Origin: Saururus chinensis
Lineage: Eukaryota > Streptophyta > Magnoliopsida > Piperales > Saururaceae
DNA length: 64,000 nucleotides
Reading direction: 5' to 3'
Assembly: GCA_035235625.1 (NCBI GenBank)
Contig: CP141143.1
Location: 12,631,092-12,695,091, forward strand
This document shows positions 1 through 10,797 of the stretch, piece after piece. The notes below the pieces were generated by a model. That model ran no database searches and was not told the origin of the DNA. It worked only from the letters and a program-made list of their open reading frames with translations. Within the stretch, counting starts at the first letter, position 1. Every line of letters begins with the position of its first letter. Position numbers and translations under genes: made by a program.

Positions 1-1626
1 ATATCCCTTTTGTCTACGCTACAACAATGTGAAGTTGTGGGTCTTTCTATGCATACTTCATTACTTTATATTATATATAACTCAAATGTCTCCAGCTCTC
101 TACGGCCTGAAAATAAAAGTAACAAATGGTGAAATATAAATTAAAGTCCTACAAAATCTAGCTATCTTATATCAAATTGTCTAGTAAAGAGAAAGATGTT
201 GTTCGTGACCAACTACATAAACATTATAAATAAGATTTCAATGAAACTGGGTGAAGAGGATACTAGATAACAAACATGCTACAAGGTTTTACTTCCAATT
301 TTCCTTTTCATTTTTACACTATACAAATTATATTTTACTACATTCATTATGAATTCGGGTCACCATATTTTGAATACAGACAGAGGAATAAATGAACTTC
401 TAAATACTTAATTGTTTTAGTTTATTAAAACAAAAGTTGTAATGGCAAGAACAAATAAATATATAAGGTAAGGAAACTGCTTTGACAATCATATGAAGAT
501 GGTGAAAGTCAATTGGTCAAGAAGTATTACTAGACCTAAACCAAGCGAGCAATTTCTTCCTCTTATAGCTTCTAATAACAAGAATGATCAATGCAACACA
601 TACTTCAATTGATAGATGGTTAGAGATTGAAGGAGTTACCAATTCTTGCATAAACACACTTTTGTCTTGATCAAATCACCCCTTCTCCTCTAAAAACCTT
701 GTGATATTCTCCTCAGCTTGATAGTAAACCAGATTCCATTACTCTGTCTCAGGTAGAAAGTGTAGGTCAAACTTGTTCTGTATTAATTATCCTAATTCAT
801 GTTATCATTCTCATAGTAAATAATGAATGGAAAAAAAGAGTTCTTGAAGTAGTTGAAGATGGGCCAAATCATTTGCTTTATTTTCTTGTTTTGTTTGTTA
901 CATCATACAAGTGTTGTTGCTTCTAATATTAATATGATTGTAAAATTATTATTAACAAGCTAAAAGGAAGTTTATGAAAATAGACCCAAGAAGTCAATAA
1001 TTGTTCTCCCATTAAAGAAACCGCCAGTTGTTTGATGGAAGAAGGTTTCTCCATAGGATAACTTTTATTTTGCCCCTATTTACATTTTCCATATATCTTA
1101 TTCACTTTTTTGAAGTCCTTCAAATCTGCTAAGTTATACATAAGAGAACCATTCACTAAAAGCTATCAACATTCACATTCATAAAACAAATGTCAATGAA
1201 GTAATAGTAAAACACATTAATGAGAGAAAAAAAAGAGCAACACACATTATCGTGGTCTTGATAACTAAAGAATAGGTTACACCATTAGCCTTTAGTATTT
1301 CTATGTTCTTCAAATCCTGGAAGTTTGTTTTAAAACTCAATTTTCTAGTTCAAATGTCTTATGTGGGAGGAAAAGATGAGTGAATATCATAGTTGATGAT
1401 ATATAGAACATTATTTTAAAAAAAATGAACTATTCTGATTAGCAATTACATCCATGTAAAAAAAATTATAATTTGTGGTAAAATCTGAACATCCTTAGAA
1501 CTGCAAGAAGAAACACAACTAAGGGAATAGTTTTGGTATAAAGGATTCATAAGTTAGATTTTCATGAACAAGGTCAGAACATATTGCCATGACCTAAAAA
1601 AATATTGGGTCATTTACTAGAGAGTT
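1..1626. other. Intergenic A+T-rich DNA, nothing recognised
   Basis: No open frame of convincing length and no recognisable domain on either strand. The stretch is A+T-rich with short homopolymer runs, as in plant intergenic DNA. Diverged transposon debris could be present but I see no ends or coding remains. Confidence 0.5.
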
Positions 1627-2190
1627 ACCTCTTTCTAATACTATAGTTGTCAGTTGCACACTTTCAGTTAACCCTTCTTACCACCATTTTAATCAATAGA
1701 TATTGCCTTCTTGACTTTGTAGTAAGTCCAATAATTTGCTTCATTTCTTTCACCTTAACTTGCCTCACACCCCCATTAGTGCATCCACAAAGAAAAAATA
1801 TATGTACCTAAAAATTACCTCTTTGTAGCACTACCAATTGTTAGTTATACACGTTCAGTTAAACCTTCTAACCTCCTTTTTCCAACAAATATATTGTCCT
1901 TCATGACTTTGATAGTAGCCCAATAATTTGCTTTATTTCTTTCATCTAAGCATACTTCACACCCCAACATATAATTGTATCCACAAAGAAAAATACATGT
2001 CTCGGGTAATTACCTCTTTTGAACCCTAGCAGTTGTTAGTTATACAATTTCAATTAACTCTTCCAATTTTTCATTTTTTTCACTAGAGATGTTGGCCTTA
2101 TTGACATTGATAGCACACCCAATATTGTGCTTCATTTCTTTTGTCTAAATATGCTTCACACCCCCACTATATTTGTGCCTCCACAAGGGA
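1627..2190. repeat. Tandem repeat, three diverged copies of about 190 bp
   Basis: Three successive segments start with ACCTCTTT at about 1627, 1817 and 2012. Each then runs through the same landmarks: a GTTAGTTATAC-like stretch, a CTTGACTTTG-like stretch, a TTTGCTTCATTTCTTTC-like stretch, a TCACACCCC stretch and a CCACAAAGAAAAA-like end. The copies differ at many positions, so the array is not recent. No coding content is seen. A three-copy local array fits duplication by unequal exchange better than a centromere-type satellite. Confidence 0.7.
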
Positions 2191-5016
2191 AAATAAACAA
2201 TCCTCCTTATCCTACCTCACCATTGTTCTGGCCACCCTTCATTGCACGACAACCCATGCCTTGTCTTCAAGAGATAGGGCACCATTCTTGAGGCTCTTAG
2301 ACATCCACCATTTGCCAACTTAGCAACCCATATTCGTCTTCCTCTTCAAACGTTCTTGTTGAACTCATCAAGGTTCTTAACTTTGAGGGGAGAGTAAGCC
2401 AGAGGAGGGGTGAGAGATGAGCATATGAGGGAGGAGGAGACAAGGGATGAAACTTATCCAGGAGAGGAATCCCATGGGCGGCATCTGTGGCTAGAGAGTA
2501 CACTCGAGGAGGAAAACCATCAGGATAGACTCATTTCGAACGAAAATTTTCACCTTTATAACATTGGAGGGGCATTTTTGGCATTTCTTATGTGTGTGGC
2601 TCAGATGAACCTGCCCATGCCTATTTTTACAAAATCCGATTTCCTTGCTTATTTTTGTATCTCGGCCAAAAGTCAAGCCTATTTTTGGAAAAATTTCGGC
2701 AGGATAGGCCTACCCCCATCCCACATCATTGTAGCACTTGATGCTTATAAATGATACTATTCTTGCTTACTTTCTTGAACATAAGAGCCCTCATTATTTT
2801 TCACATATTATCCCAATTTAAATAAATTTACATCTTTTTCTCCAACTTCAACGATGAAAGTGACAACTTTGGCGGCCCTACCTCCACCCTCTCTCTTTTT
2901 TCTTCTTCTTCCTCCTTCTTTGCAGCCGGCGGTGTAGCAAAAAAAGGGCGGCTATAGCCGATCCTTCCAAGAAAGCTACAACTTTTGTTGTGACCACCAT
3001 TCTTTTAGCCCGTGTCATCGAGTATGGAGGAGGAGGAGGAAGGGAATAAAAAATAAGGAGGAAGGCAGAACCTAGGGAAGTTGAGGCCAGGTTGGTGGCA
3101 TTGTGACGTGGGGTGGGTCTAGAGTATGTACCCCTATGCCAATGCCAAAACTAGAAGAAAAGGGATGGAAAGGTAGATTATGGTCGAGTAGGGAAGAAGA
3201 AAATGCATATGTTGTGGGGGAAATATGAGAAAATTTAAAACTTATTTATGGGGTAAATAAGAAATGGGATACTAAGGGGATTATTGGGGTACATATAGAC
3301 ATGTTAAAAAAATGGAAAGGATATGTGTTTTCTCACCACATCTTTTTTATCACCCCAACCCACACTGCAAATCCTCTACATTTTCTCTGTTTTTTTTTAG
3401 AAAATTTTAATTTAGACCCAACGGTGACCCCTATTACCCAATGGATCGTGACATATAAGATTGTACCACCTAATATAGTCACACTTCTTTTCTTGAATGA
3501 CATGTTATTTCTAAAAAAATCTTACAATACCCCATTTTATCTCTCTTCTTCTTCCTTATAATCACCATCTCCACCACCGTGCTACCACCTTTCTGCCACC
3601 ACCATCGTTCTATCACCACTGCTAAGTTACGACGAGTGGTGCACAATATAAATTTACTATAGTCTATATAATAAATTTACAATGTAGTAAATCTTGGCTA
3701 ACAATTTCTCTTGCCTCTACCACCAGTACAATCATACTAAGAAAGGAATATAATAAATATATATTATAAATAACATAATATAATTTTACTGTGTGGTTCA
3801 CCACCTCCTTCAGCCACCTATGGTGGCCAAACCTATCCTCCTATTGGTTGTGGCGGTAGCAACAATGATCAAATTTAGCCCCTAGTTGGCTGCGGCTATG
3901 GCTGCATTACCATGGTCACTGGTGGTCGTTGTTGGCTATGGCATCCATCGCACCATGACCTCAAGCCCACAGCTAGATCTTCTGTTTGCAGCCATAGTTG
4001 GTGGTGGCCAAAAGGTGGGTAGGTAGAAAACCTAACATGGGGGTCGAGCGGGAAAGTGTCACAAAGGTGGTAGAATGTTCATTGAAGGGGCGGATCTGGC
4101 CAGCTACCCATGGCTTATGGAAACAGACTCTTAGCCAAGCACCAGATGGGCAATGACAAGGGAGGTAATTGAGTTTGCAATAAATGGATAATTTGTTGAA
4201 ATTTTAAGTAAGGTTAGGACCCTTTTTGTCAAAAAATAAACCCTAAACAGTTGGTAGGTCATTAAACACGGCATTAAATGCTTATTGGGTCTTATTTGTT
4301 GGAAATGGGGCTTATTGGGAAGATCCCCCTTTTTTCTCTTGCCTCTTGCAGTGTTCTGAATTAACAATCATCTTCTTTCGTGGCTTCAATGACAAGCCGG
4401 GGATCACAAATTTCATCGTTCAGTTGTTGAGTTTAGATTAGGGCAGAGACATGCATGTGTCGACAACGGGAAGTGAAGAAAAATAGGTTTCACTAATAAA
4501 GAGTGTAAAGAATAAAATTTTCAACTCTTTGGGGTGAGGTAATAAGTGGGGTAGGCTCAAATCATAACAAAAGAGGGATCACAATTCGTACCCTAAAATA
4601 AAATAATTAGATGTGGGATTACGCTTTCCTCTTTTGAAGTTGCCAGGAGCCGTTTTCTCTTCTCACCATATATCTATTTCCCTCTTCTCCTTTTCAATAG
4701 TGTGTTTTCTTTACTCCTTGCGCGTCATAGGATAATTCATGTATTTTTTGGAGGAAAGCTTGAATAGGTCTGCAAAAGAATCTGTTACAGTTCAGTTAAA
4801 GCTCTTAAGTCCTAATTATCTTCTTAACCAATCTAAAATTAGTTAATTTTTTTACTGTTTTATTAACCAATATAAGTTTAATTATTTATATCTGCTCCTT
4901 TAATTGATAAATTATATTATGTAATAGAGAATATTAATATTTAATTAACCATCTTATCTAAACGAAGAGAATACTAAGAATCTAAACAAACTATTCTTTT
5001 ATAAATATTAATAATC
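2191..5016. other. Intergenic DNA without recognised genes
   Basis: Several short open frames occur (for example 2410-2754 plus and 3301-3561 plus) but none has a recognisable domain or codon pattern. CCACCA and GGTGG-rich stretches occur around 3560-4020, and A+T-rich stretches around 4800-5016. Nothing here supports a gene call. Confidence 0.45.
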
Positions 5017-5753
5017 TAAGGCCCTATTAGGGGTTGTAGAAAAACAAGTCGGAAAATAAGTTTTCCTAGAAAATAACTTTGTACCTTGTTAGGGGTTTTA
5101 GAAAATTTTAAAATAAAAAATTTTATTTTTCCGACCCCAGGAAAAGGGTGGAAATGTGGGATTTATTTCCCGACCCCCCAACCCTTTGGAAACCATTTTT
5201 TCGAGCATCGGGTTTCTTCTCCGCTTTGCCTCTCGTCCTCTCTTGCTTCTCGGTTTCAGCTGCCTTCGGCCCTCAGGGCTCCATCCTGATCTTCTTTGAC
5301 TCCGACGTAGGCTAAGGAGCTTATTCCCGGCTCCAGTCATCTTTGCGCTTCAAGCCCCCTACACCCACACTTCCACCGGAACGAACCATTCTCCTCAGCT
5401 TTTTGCCCGTTTCCAGCCGTCTTCTCAAGCCGTTCATCAATCTTGCGGCCACTGCCTCAGATACTTCAGAGGTCTGTTATCGTTTCCTTTTATTCTCACG
5501 ATCTCAATGGGTTGCCCCATTTTTTGTCTTCGACTCTGACGTAGGCTAGGAGCTGGAGTTGAGACTGTTATTGCTTAGGGCCCGTTTGGTTTTGCTTAGA
5601 ACTGTTAGATTTTATTTAGATGTTGCCTTATTAGTATTACTTATTACGCCAAAACGAGCTCTGTGTGATGTCTACTGTATTTTAGTGTTATTAACCATGA
5701 AGTTCTACTTTTGTTAGTTCTATGGTTCACTGAAGGTTCCTTACCTTTTTCAG

Positions 5754-5927
5754 ATAAAATTCCATATGTTGATTATGGGGATTGTGTGGTATTTAACAAT
5801 GAGAAGGGTGGAGTTATAGAAAGTCTTAAAGAAGATGGCGTTATTGATTTAGATTCAAAAATTGCAACCCACTCTTTCCGAGATTGGATTTCCGGTGGTC
5901 AGTTCCTGGCTTGTCCGAAGTCCAAGG
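5754..5927 (+). pseudogene. Exon-like open segment, unknown protein fragment
   Basis: An open frame is preceded by a polypyrimidine tract and AG (CTTTTTCAG) and followed by a GTATCT donor. It encodes about 58 residues beginning IPYVDYGDCVVF and ending FLACPKSK. The mixed residue composition looks like real protein rather than chance A+T-rich translation. I do not recognise the family. Upstream, 5200-5475 is a G+C-richer, T/C-rich leader-like stretch ending in a possible donor near 5470. It is probably an exon of a host gene carried inside the transposon-like unit, or an exon of a chimeric transcript with the BRCA1 piece downstream. No start codon can be assigned. Confidence 0.35.
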
Positions 5928-6102
5928 TATCTTCTGTAAAAAAAAATTCCCCGTCTTTGTGTTTTCGTAGAAGCATCTTCATGTATTTCTAAAATTTCAA
6001 CTGTGTTATTAGAACAATTGATGCAAATGTTGTTTACATGCAAATGTTGCAGCAATTTTCTGAAGGCAGAATGGGAGTTCGTAATAATATTAAATAGATT
6101 CA

Positions 6103-6154
6103 GATTGTTTGATAGAATACAACTGCCTGTGAAATTGTATTCTATCAAACAATC
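6103..6154. repeat. Perfect 20-bp inverted repeat with 12-nt loop
   Basis: The left arm at 6103-6122 (GATTGTTTGATAGAATACAA) is the exact reverse complement of 6135-6154, with a 12-base spacer. The stem would fold as a short hairpin in either strand. It lies in intron-like DNA of the BRCA1-carrying element. It may be the remnant of a very small transposon or a local inverted duplication. Confidence 0.8.
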
Positions 6155-6240
6155 CCACACCAGATAGTTTAATTTCAATCTCATGCCGGTATTGGTAAAA
6201 ACTATATAAGGTTGTTTAAAGTTAGTTTATCTTAGCCCTG

Positions 6241-6860
6241 AAGACAGAGGATTTCTTATCCAGTTGTATCCTAAAGCAGAAATTTCAGTTAAATGAATTA
6301 GTGGAACAAGCTAAGTAAATAAACCTTACAATCATAAAACAACAAGTTGCAGCAAATGCTATAGGGATGGCCACAGAGGTGATTTTGTCAAATGGTCCCT
6401 TCAAATAAGTGTGCTTAGACATGTTCTGGAAATATTTTTGCCTTTGAAGAAGCTTCTCTCTAGGGTAGAAAGGTGGTTCCGCCTCTGTCATCCTGCATCA
6501 AAAGAAAAAATTCAATTCATGTGTTTAAAAATTTCAGTCCTCTTATTTGATAACGTCCCCTTTTGCAGCATCGAGTTATCTATTGTTGAAGACAAAGCAA
6601 TAATCAAAACAAAGTCAAATAATACTACTACACTTAACCAAGAAAGGTTGATCTGTAAATTAAAATTAAGACATAACTATGACAATAACATAAAATAGAG
6701 TGCGAGTGCTAGCATCATATGGCACTTAACGTGTGATAAGCATGAAGGCAATAAGAATAGATAATATGCATCGTATGGGATAGTGTTGCCCGGTGCCATG
6801 ACCCATGAGCTATATCCAGAGGATTAATAAGACAGAGGATTTCTTATCCAGTTGTATCCT
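6241..6860. repeat. Pair of identical 32-bp direct repeats 588 bp apart
   Basis: Positions 6241-6272 and 6829-6860 are identical over 32 bases (core GACAGAGGATTTCTTATCCA). No coding sequence is recognised between them; open frames there are short. A local duplication or a repeat-flanked insertion would both explain this. At 32 bp the repeats are too long for a standard transposon target duplication. Confidence 0.75.
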
Positions 6861-8524
6861 CTAATAGTACTTGATACTTAGCGGTGATTAATTCACTAAT
6901 TGTATTATCTTATTTCTCCTTAAATGCAAGTTAGACTTCTTCTTTTTACTAAATTATACCTTCATTGAGTGCCTTTAAGAGTACCTTTTCTTGCATTAGA
7001 TAGTTTGCTAAATTTATGTCAGAGATACATGTGTATCGTCATCACCACATTCCAGTTACAGAGTTTAAGTATTATGTCACATTATATTTTAAGTATTCCA
7101 GGCTGTCCATGTTGCATGCACAAGGCTATGCATTGTAAGTAAAAATCATGAATGCCTTCCATGTTCGCTGCACTTGATATTCCTCAAGGCCTGTATACCT
7201 TATTAGCATTACAGTGCAGGACTTTTTCTAAGTGAATTAATGATCTTGCCTTATCGGTCCATATGCAAAACTCATTCATTCATTAGCGTAAGATGGGGTT
7301 GAATAAATTTGTGAGGCATGTATTTCCATGGTCACAGAATGAAGAAAATTGAATTGATTATGCCGTAGACGAAATAGCATAAATTTTTAAAACTGTAAGC
7401 TTGATAAGAGTATAAATTTTGTATTCCAAATTTTTTTGTGTTTTTTCATTAATATGGGCCAAAAGGATTATTAATAGGTAAAGTTAGCCACTGAAGCTCC
7501 AGTCGTCAGATCATGGTATATATGAGAAAGCTGTGGCTCTGGGCCTCTGGCTATACAAGCTAATAATATGCAAGTTGAATATATAATAATAGTTGATGGC
7601 CTTCTATACTGAATTTATGATGTACCTATATTCAACTGAAAAAGAACTTGGCCTGCATTTGTCCAAGATGAACTCCATTACTATATTATATAATTGGTTT
7701 TGGTTTCTACTTAGAATTAGAAGCAGCACTAGACATTTATTGTCGGATTGGGATGCCTTGTGTTTTTGCAATGCCGAAATGTGTTAAGTTGAAATTTGAA
7801 AATAAAGATGGATTTAAGATGATGTAGAAGTTTCTTAGTTTCAGAATATAGAGCAGACGAGAGATTCATAGGGATCAGAACAGAGGTAAATCAAGGGCAT
7901 TAAGGTTGAATAGATGAGAACTATAAAACAAAAAATCAAGTAAGAGGAAAAGGATCAAGAGATAAGAAGAATAAACAGCTAAACTCAGAGCTTCTAAGGC
8001 TTCCAGTGTCTTGGTGGAGAGTTTTGCCTTCTTGGAGTTGATTGCCCATTATTGGCTACTACTAGTTGTTCAAAACTGGAAAAAACTACCAACTGAGGAG
8101 TCTGTCTTTTAGTCTTGGGGTTTTACATAAGGTAATTGCTTCTAAAATTGTCCATCAAAGTAACTTTGAGGAGCCAGGTTATTACATTTTAATAAAAAAA
8201 ATTCATACTCCAGCTTCTCAGCTTAGCACTTTGTTTTTCCTAGGGAAGTGGTCAATTGTGCTTGTAGCTGGAGTGGTGATTGAGCTCGGGCTGGCTTAAC
8301 TGCAGTGAATTTAGTCTGTTTACAGTTTGCCTTTATCCCAGCTATATTTGGCATTCATAATTTCCATAGTTTATAGGTTTGAACCTGTATCACATGACTG
8401 TTTTCTTAAAGCATTTACTAGGGTGCGATTCTTGAGCCATGAGTTATTCAGGAGAATGAGCCGGAATGCAGAACATCTTTCAAATGTAAAATGTGATTTA
8501 TTTCTTGGTTCTTTTCTTATGCAG

Positions 8525-8860
8525 GCACCTAAGCTATTCAGTGGGATAAATTTCTTTTTCAGTGGCCAATTTGAGTCCTCCTACAGAGGATACCTTGAGG
8601 AGCTTATAGCTGTTGCTGGGGGAATTATTCTATCTAACAGGGAGGAAATTTGTCCAACTGAATCAGTTTATGCAATTATCATCATCATTTATAGCCTTGA
8701 ACCCCCGGAGACATGCCAACAGGAAGAGATACCTTCTATCATAGAGAACAGGCTTGCAGAAGCAGAAGCTCTAGCTGCTGGAACCAGTGCTCGGGTTGCA
8801 GGTCATACTTGGCTTCTGGACTCAATAACTGCTTGCAAGCTATTACCAGTGATCTCCTGA
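8525..8860 (+). pseudogene. BRCA1: BRCA1 C-terminal exon (second BRCT repeat), detached fragment
   Basis: A splice acceptor (TTATGCAG, ending 8524) opens a frame of 111 codons that ends at a TGA. The product begins APKLFSGINFFFSGQF and contains YRGYLEELIAVAGG, EAEALAAGTSARVAGHTWLL and ends CKLLPVIS. This matches, from memory, the second BRCT repeat and carboxyl end of plant BRCA1, where the family has KLFEGLKFYF, GHTWVLESI and LHPVIG at the same places. BRCT repeats of BRCA1 bind phosphoserine peptides in DNA repair. The RING finger, extended PHD finger and first BRCT repeat are not found anywhere in the window, so this is not a whole gene. The fragment has no internal stop, so it is young, used as an exon of something else, or simply short. 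It lies inside the TAA-flanked element, suggesting capture. Confidence 0.75.
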
Positions 8861-9463
8861 GGAGCAGAGAAATTCCAACCTTTCCTATGTTGTAAGTTTA
8901 AGTTGGTTAATTTATTCTTTCCGTACGAAGTTGGGTGAAAGTAGATGACCTACTGTTGTATTTGGCTGTTTATGTATCATTTGGATATTTATGAGGCCAT
9001 CATTTTCATGGTTAACGATGCTTACGGTGTATGAATTAATAAGCCATTGTAGTCTTCGACTTTCTTCCGAGTCTTCTTTTTAGGATGCTCAATTTGTGGG
9101 AATGCGCTGTTAGGTCTTCGATTCATTTGTTTCGAACTGCACATGACTGGCGGAGAGTGGTCCTCAATTCTCTGTGGAATTTGGAAGTTGGACTCGTGGA
9201 AATTTGAGTTTCCTATCAAATACTATCAGTGGGAACATAATCAAGAAAGAGGCCAAAAGTGGGTGGACTGTAGTGGCCAGCGGATATAATAACTCATTTC
9301 ATCCACTGTTAGGGGATTTTGATCACTGTTTGACCATATAACTGGTGCAGTAAGGCCATTTATTTCATCTAGCTTATATTTAATTCTAAAAGTTTTGCTT
9401 TACATTTCTCTTGATGCAGTCCATTGAAAATATTTGCTACAGTAAGGCCAGATGTGTATGTAA

Positions 9464-9565
9464 GTTAAAAGCGGTGCATTTATAGTTTGGTTTTTAGTCA
9501 AATTTTGGCCAAATGTTAAAAGCGGTGCATTTATAGTTTGGTTTTTAGTCAAATTTTGGCCAGAT
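9464..9565. repeat. Near-identical 51-bp tandem duplication
   Basis: A 51-bp segment starting GTTAAAAGCGGTGC at 9464 is repeated directly from 9515 with almost no difference. The near identity indicates a recent slippage or unequal-exchange event. It lies between the BRCA1 exon and the next exon-like frame of the transposon-like unit. Confidence 0.85.
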
Positions 9566-9759
9566 GTGTGTGTAAGTTCAATTTTGCTCAAGGATGTAAG
9601 GATGGATATCATGTTATCACATATTGCCTTAAATCTACTGTGGCAGCAAAGAAAGATTAGCTTGTTTTGAGTGTGGCTTCTGGGAACTTACTCCACCATA
9701 TTTATTTTCTCTAACCTATTACTAATGTTGGGTTGTTGTTGTGTATCTTTCTTTTGCAG

Positions 9760-9941
9760 AAAAACATGGGAAAGTTGTGTGCCCAGTTGTTCGAGATGAG
9801 AATGGAAGCATTGGAGATGCTTATGATCCAAGACACATAATCCGTATTTGTGCCACAAGCTGCTCAACCTTACAACAGTTTTTAAAGAAATGCTACACTA
9901 AAACAAGAAAAAATAGAAAGAGACTCAACAAAGTTAAATAG
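9760..9941 (+). pseudogene. Exon-like open segment, unknown protein fragment
   Basis: A classic acceptor (TTTCTTTTGCAG, ending 9759) opens a frame of about 60 codons with a TAG stop at 9939-9941. The product contains HGKVVCPVVRDENGSIGDAY, DPRHIIRICATSCSTLQQF and a basic tail rich in K and R. The first part looks like genuine conserved protein; the basic tail is A-rich and may be non-homologous read-on. I do not recognise the family. It is not part of known plant BRCA1 as far as I can recall, so the element may carry pieces of more than one gene. Confidence 0.35.
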
Positions 9942-10149
9942 GGATATGTCACATGCAAAGCACGCACATGGACATGCCAGAATGCCTCTACATTTTACCT
10001 ATCACAGTTGCAACATATTGAAGAACATATTGATATATACCTGCTTCAAAGGGGATTTTAAATTGTAATTGAGATACGATTGTATTGATATAATAAGAAA
10101 TTATAAATGTAATTTTTGTTTCTATTTAGCGTACCATTTTTTTATTTTT

Positions 10150-10510
10150 CGTTCATTAACGATGCTCGCATGAGCGTCCCTAATGGTTCCTATATTAGCG
10201 ACGCTCATATGCGTCGCTAATAATCCAATTAGCGACGCTCCTTTAGCATCGCTATTATTTACTTTTACATTCATTGAATAGTGACGCTTTGTAAGCGTCT
10301 CTAATAATCATATTAGCGACACTTATAAAACGTCGCTAATAGTTGATGCTTTATTCTTAAATAGTGACGCTTGCAAAGTGTCACTAATATAATTATTAGC
10401 GACACTTTGTATGAGTGTCGCTAATGTATATCTTTAATCAAAATGTCGCTAATAATTATTATTAGCGACACAAATAAAATAGCTACTAGTTTTTATTATT
10501 AGTGATAAAA
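10150..10510. repeat. Array of about eight short palindromes with TTAGCGACGC arms
   Basis: From about 10155 to 10510 the sequence is a run of imperfect inverted repeats. Each has an arm like ATTAGCGACGCT, a short A+T-rich loop and an arm like AGCGTCGCTAAT, recurring every 40-47 bp (centres near 10168, 10207, 10242, 10291, 10327, 10374, 10411). Such palindromic TTAGCGACG repeats are known from the subterminal regions of plant CACTA (En/Spm) transposons, where transposase binds. A possible decayed CACTA end (TTTTTTTATCTAGTA) lies near 10611-10625. No partner end or transposase is clear, so this may be one end of a CACTA element caught in the larger unit. Confidence 0.65.
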
Positions 10511-10797
10511 TTAAAACCGTTGCTAATACTTTAAAAAAAGGATAAATAAAAGGGTTACTTCATTAAAAAAATATGTAAAAGGACATAAATATGGTATTCT
10601 CTATTAACAGAGTTTTTTTATCTAGTAATTTTTTTAAAATATATATTAAAAATTTTCCTGAAAATTTTTTTAAATAAACCCCTAACCATGGAAATATCAA
10701 TTTCTATGACAATTTATTTTCATAAAAATATAATTTTCCTAAGAAATTGCTTTTCCTAGAAATTTTTTTTTTTTCCAAAACCCCTAACAGGCCCTAA

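Larger units (their letters stand above)
5017..10797. mobile_element. Candidate gene-carrying PIF/Harbinger-like DNA transposon (Pack-type), with TAA target duplication
   Basis: The left end at 5020 reads GGCCCTATTAGGGGTTGTAG. The reverse complement of the right end at 10794 reads GGGCCTGTTAGGGGTTTTGG. Both ends are bordered by TAA (5017-5019 and 10795-10797), the three-base target duplication typical of PIF/Harbinger elements; CACTA elements also make 3-bp duplications but have different ends. A second GTTAGGGGTTT-like copy lies inside each end (near 5088 on the left and 10678 on the right, inverted). No transposase is visible, so the element would be non-autonomous. Its cargo includes a G+C-richer leader-like stretch (5200-5560), an exon-like frame at 5754-5927, a BRCA1 C-terminal exon at 8525-8860, another exon-like frame at 9760-9941, and a palindrome array at 10150-10510. 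Ends and duplication are seen directly; capture by transposition is inference. Confidence 0.6.

Noticed and set aside
5575-5600. GGGCCCGTTTGGTTTTGC as the end of another transposon
   Set aside because: The word resembles PIF/Harbinger and hAT ends, but no inverse partner was found nearby.
9895-10625. A complete small CACTA element from CACTAAAACAAGAAAA to TTTTTTTATCTAGTA
   Set aside because: The two ends match each other poorly and no three-base duplication is found, so only the palindrome array is reported.
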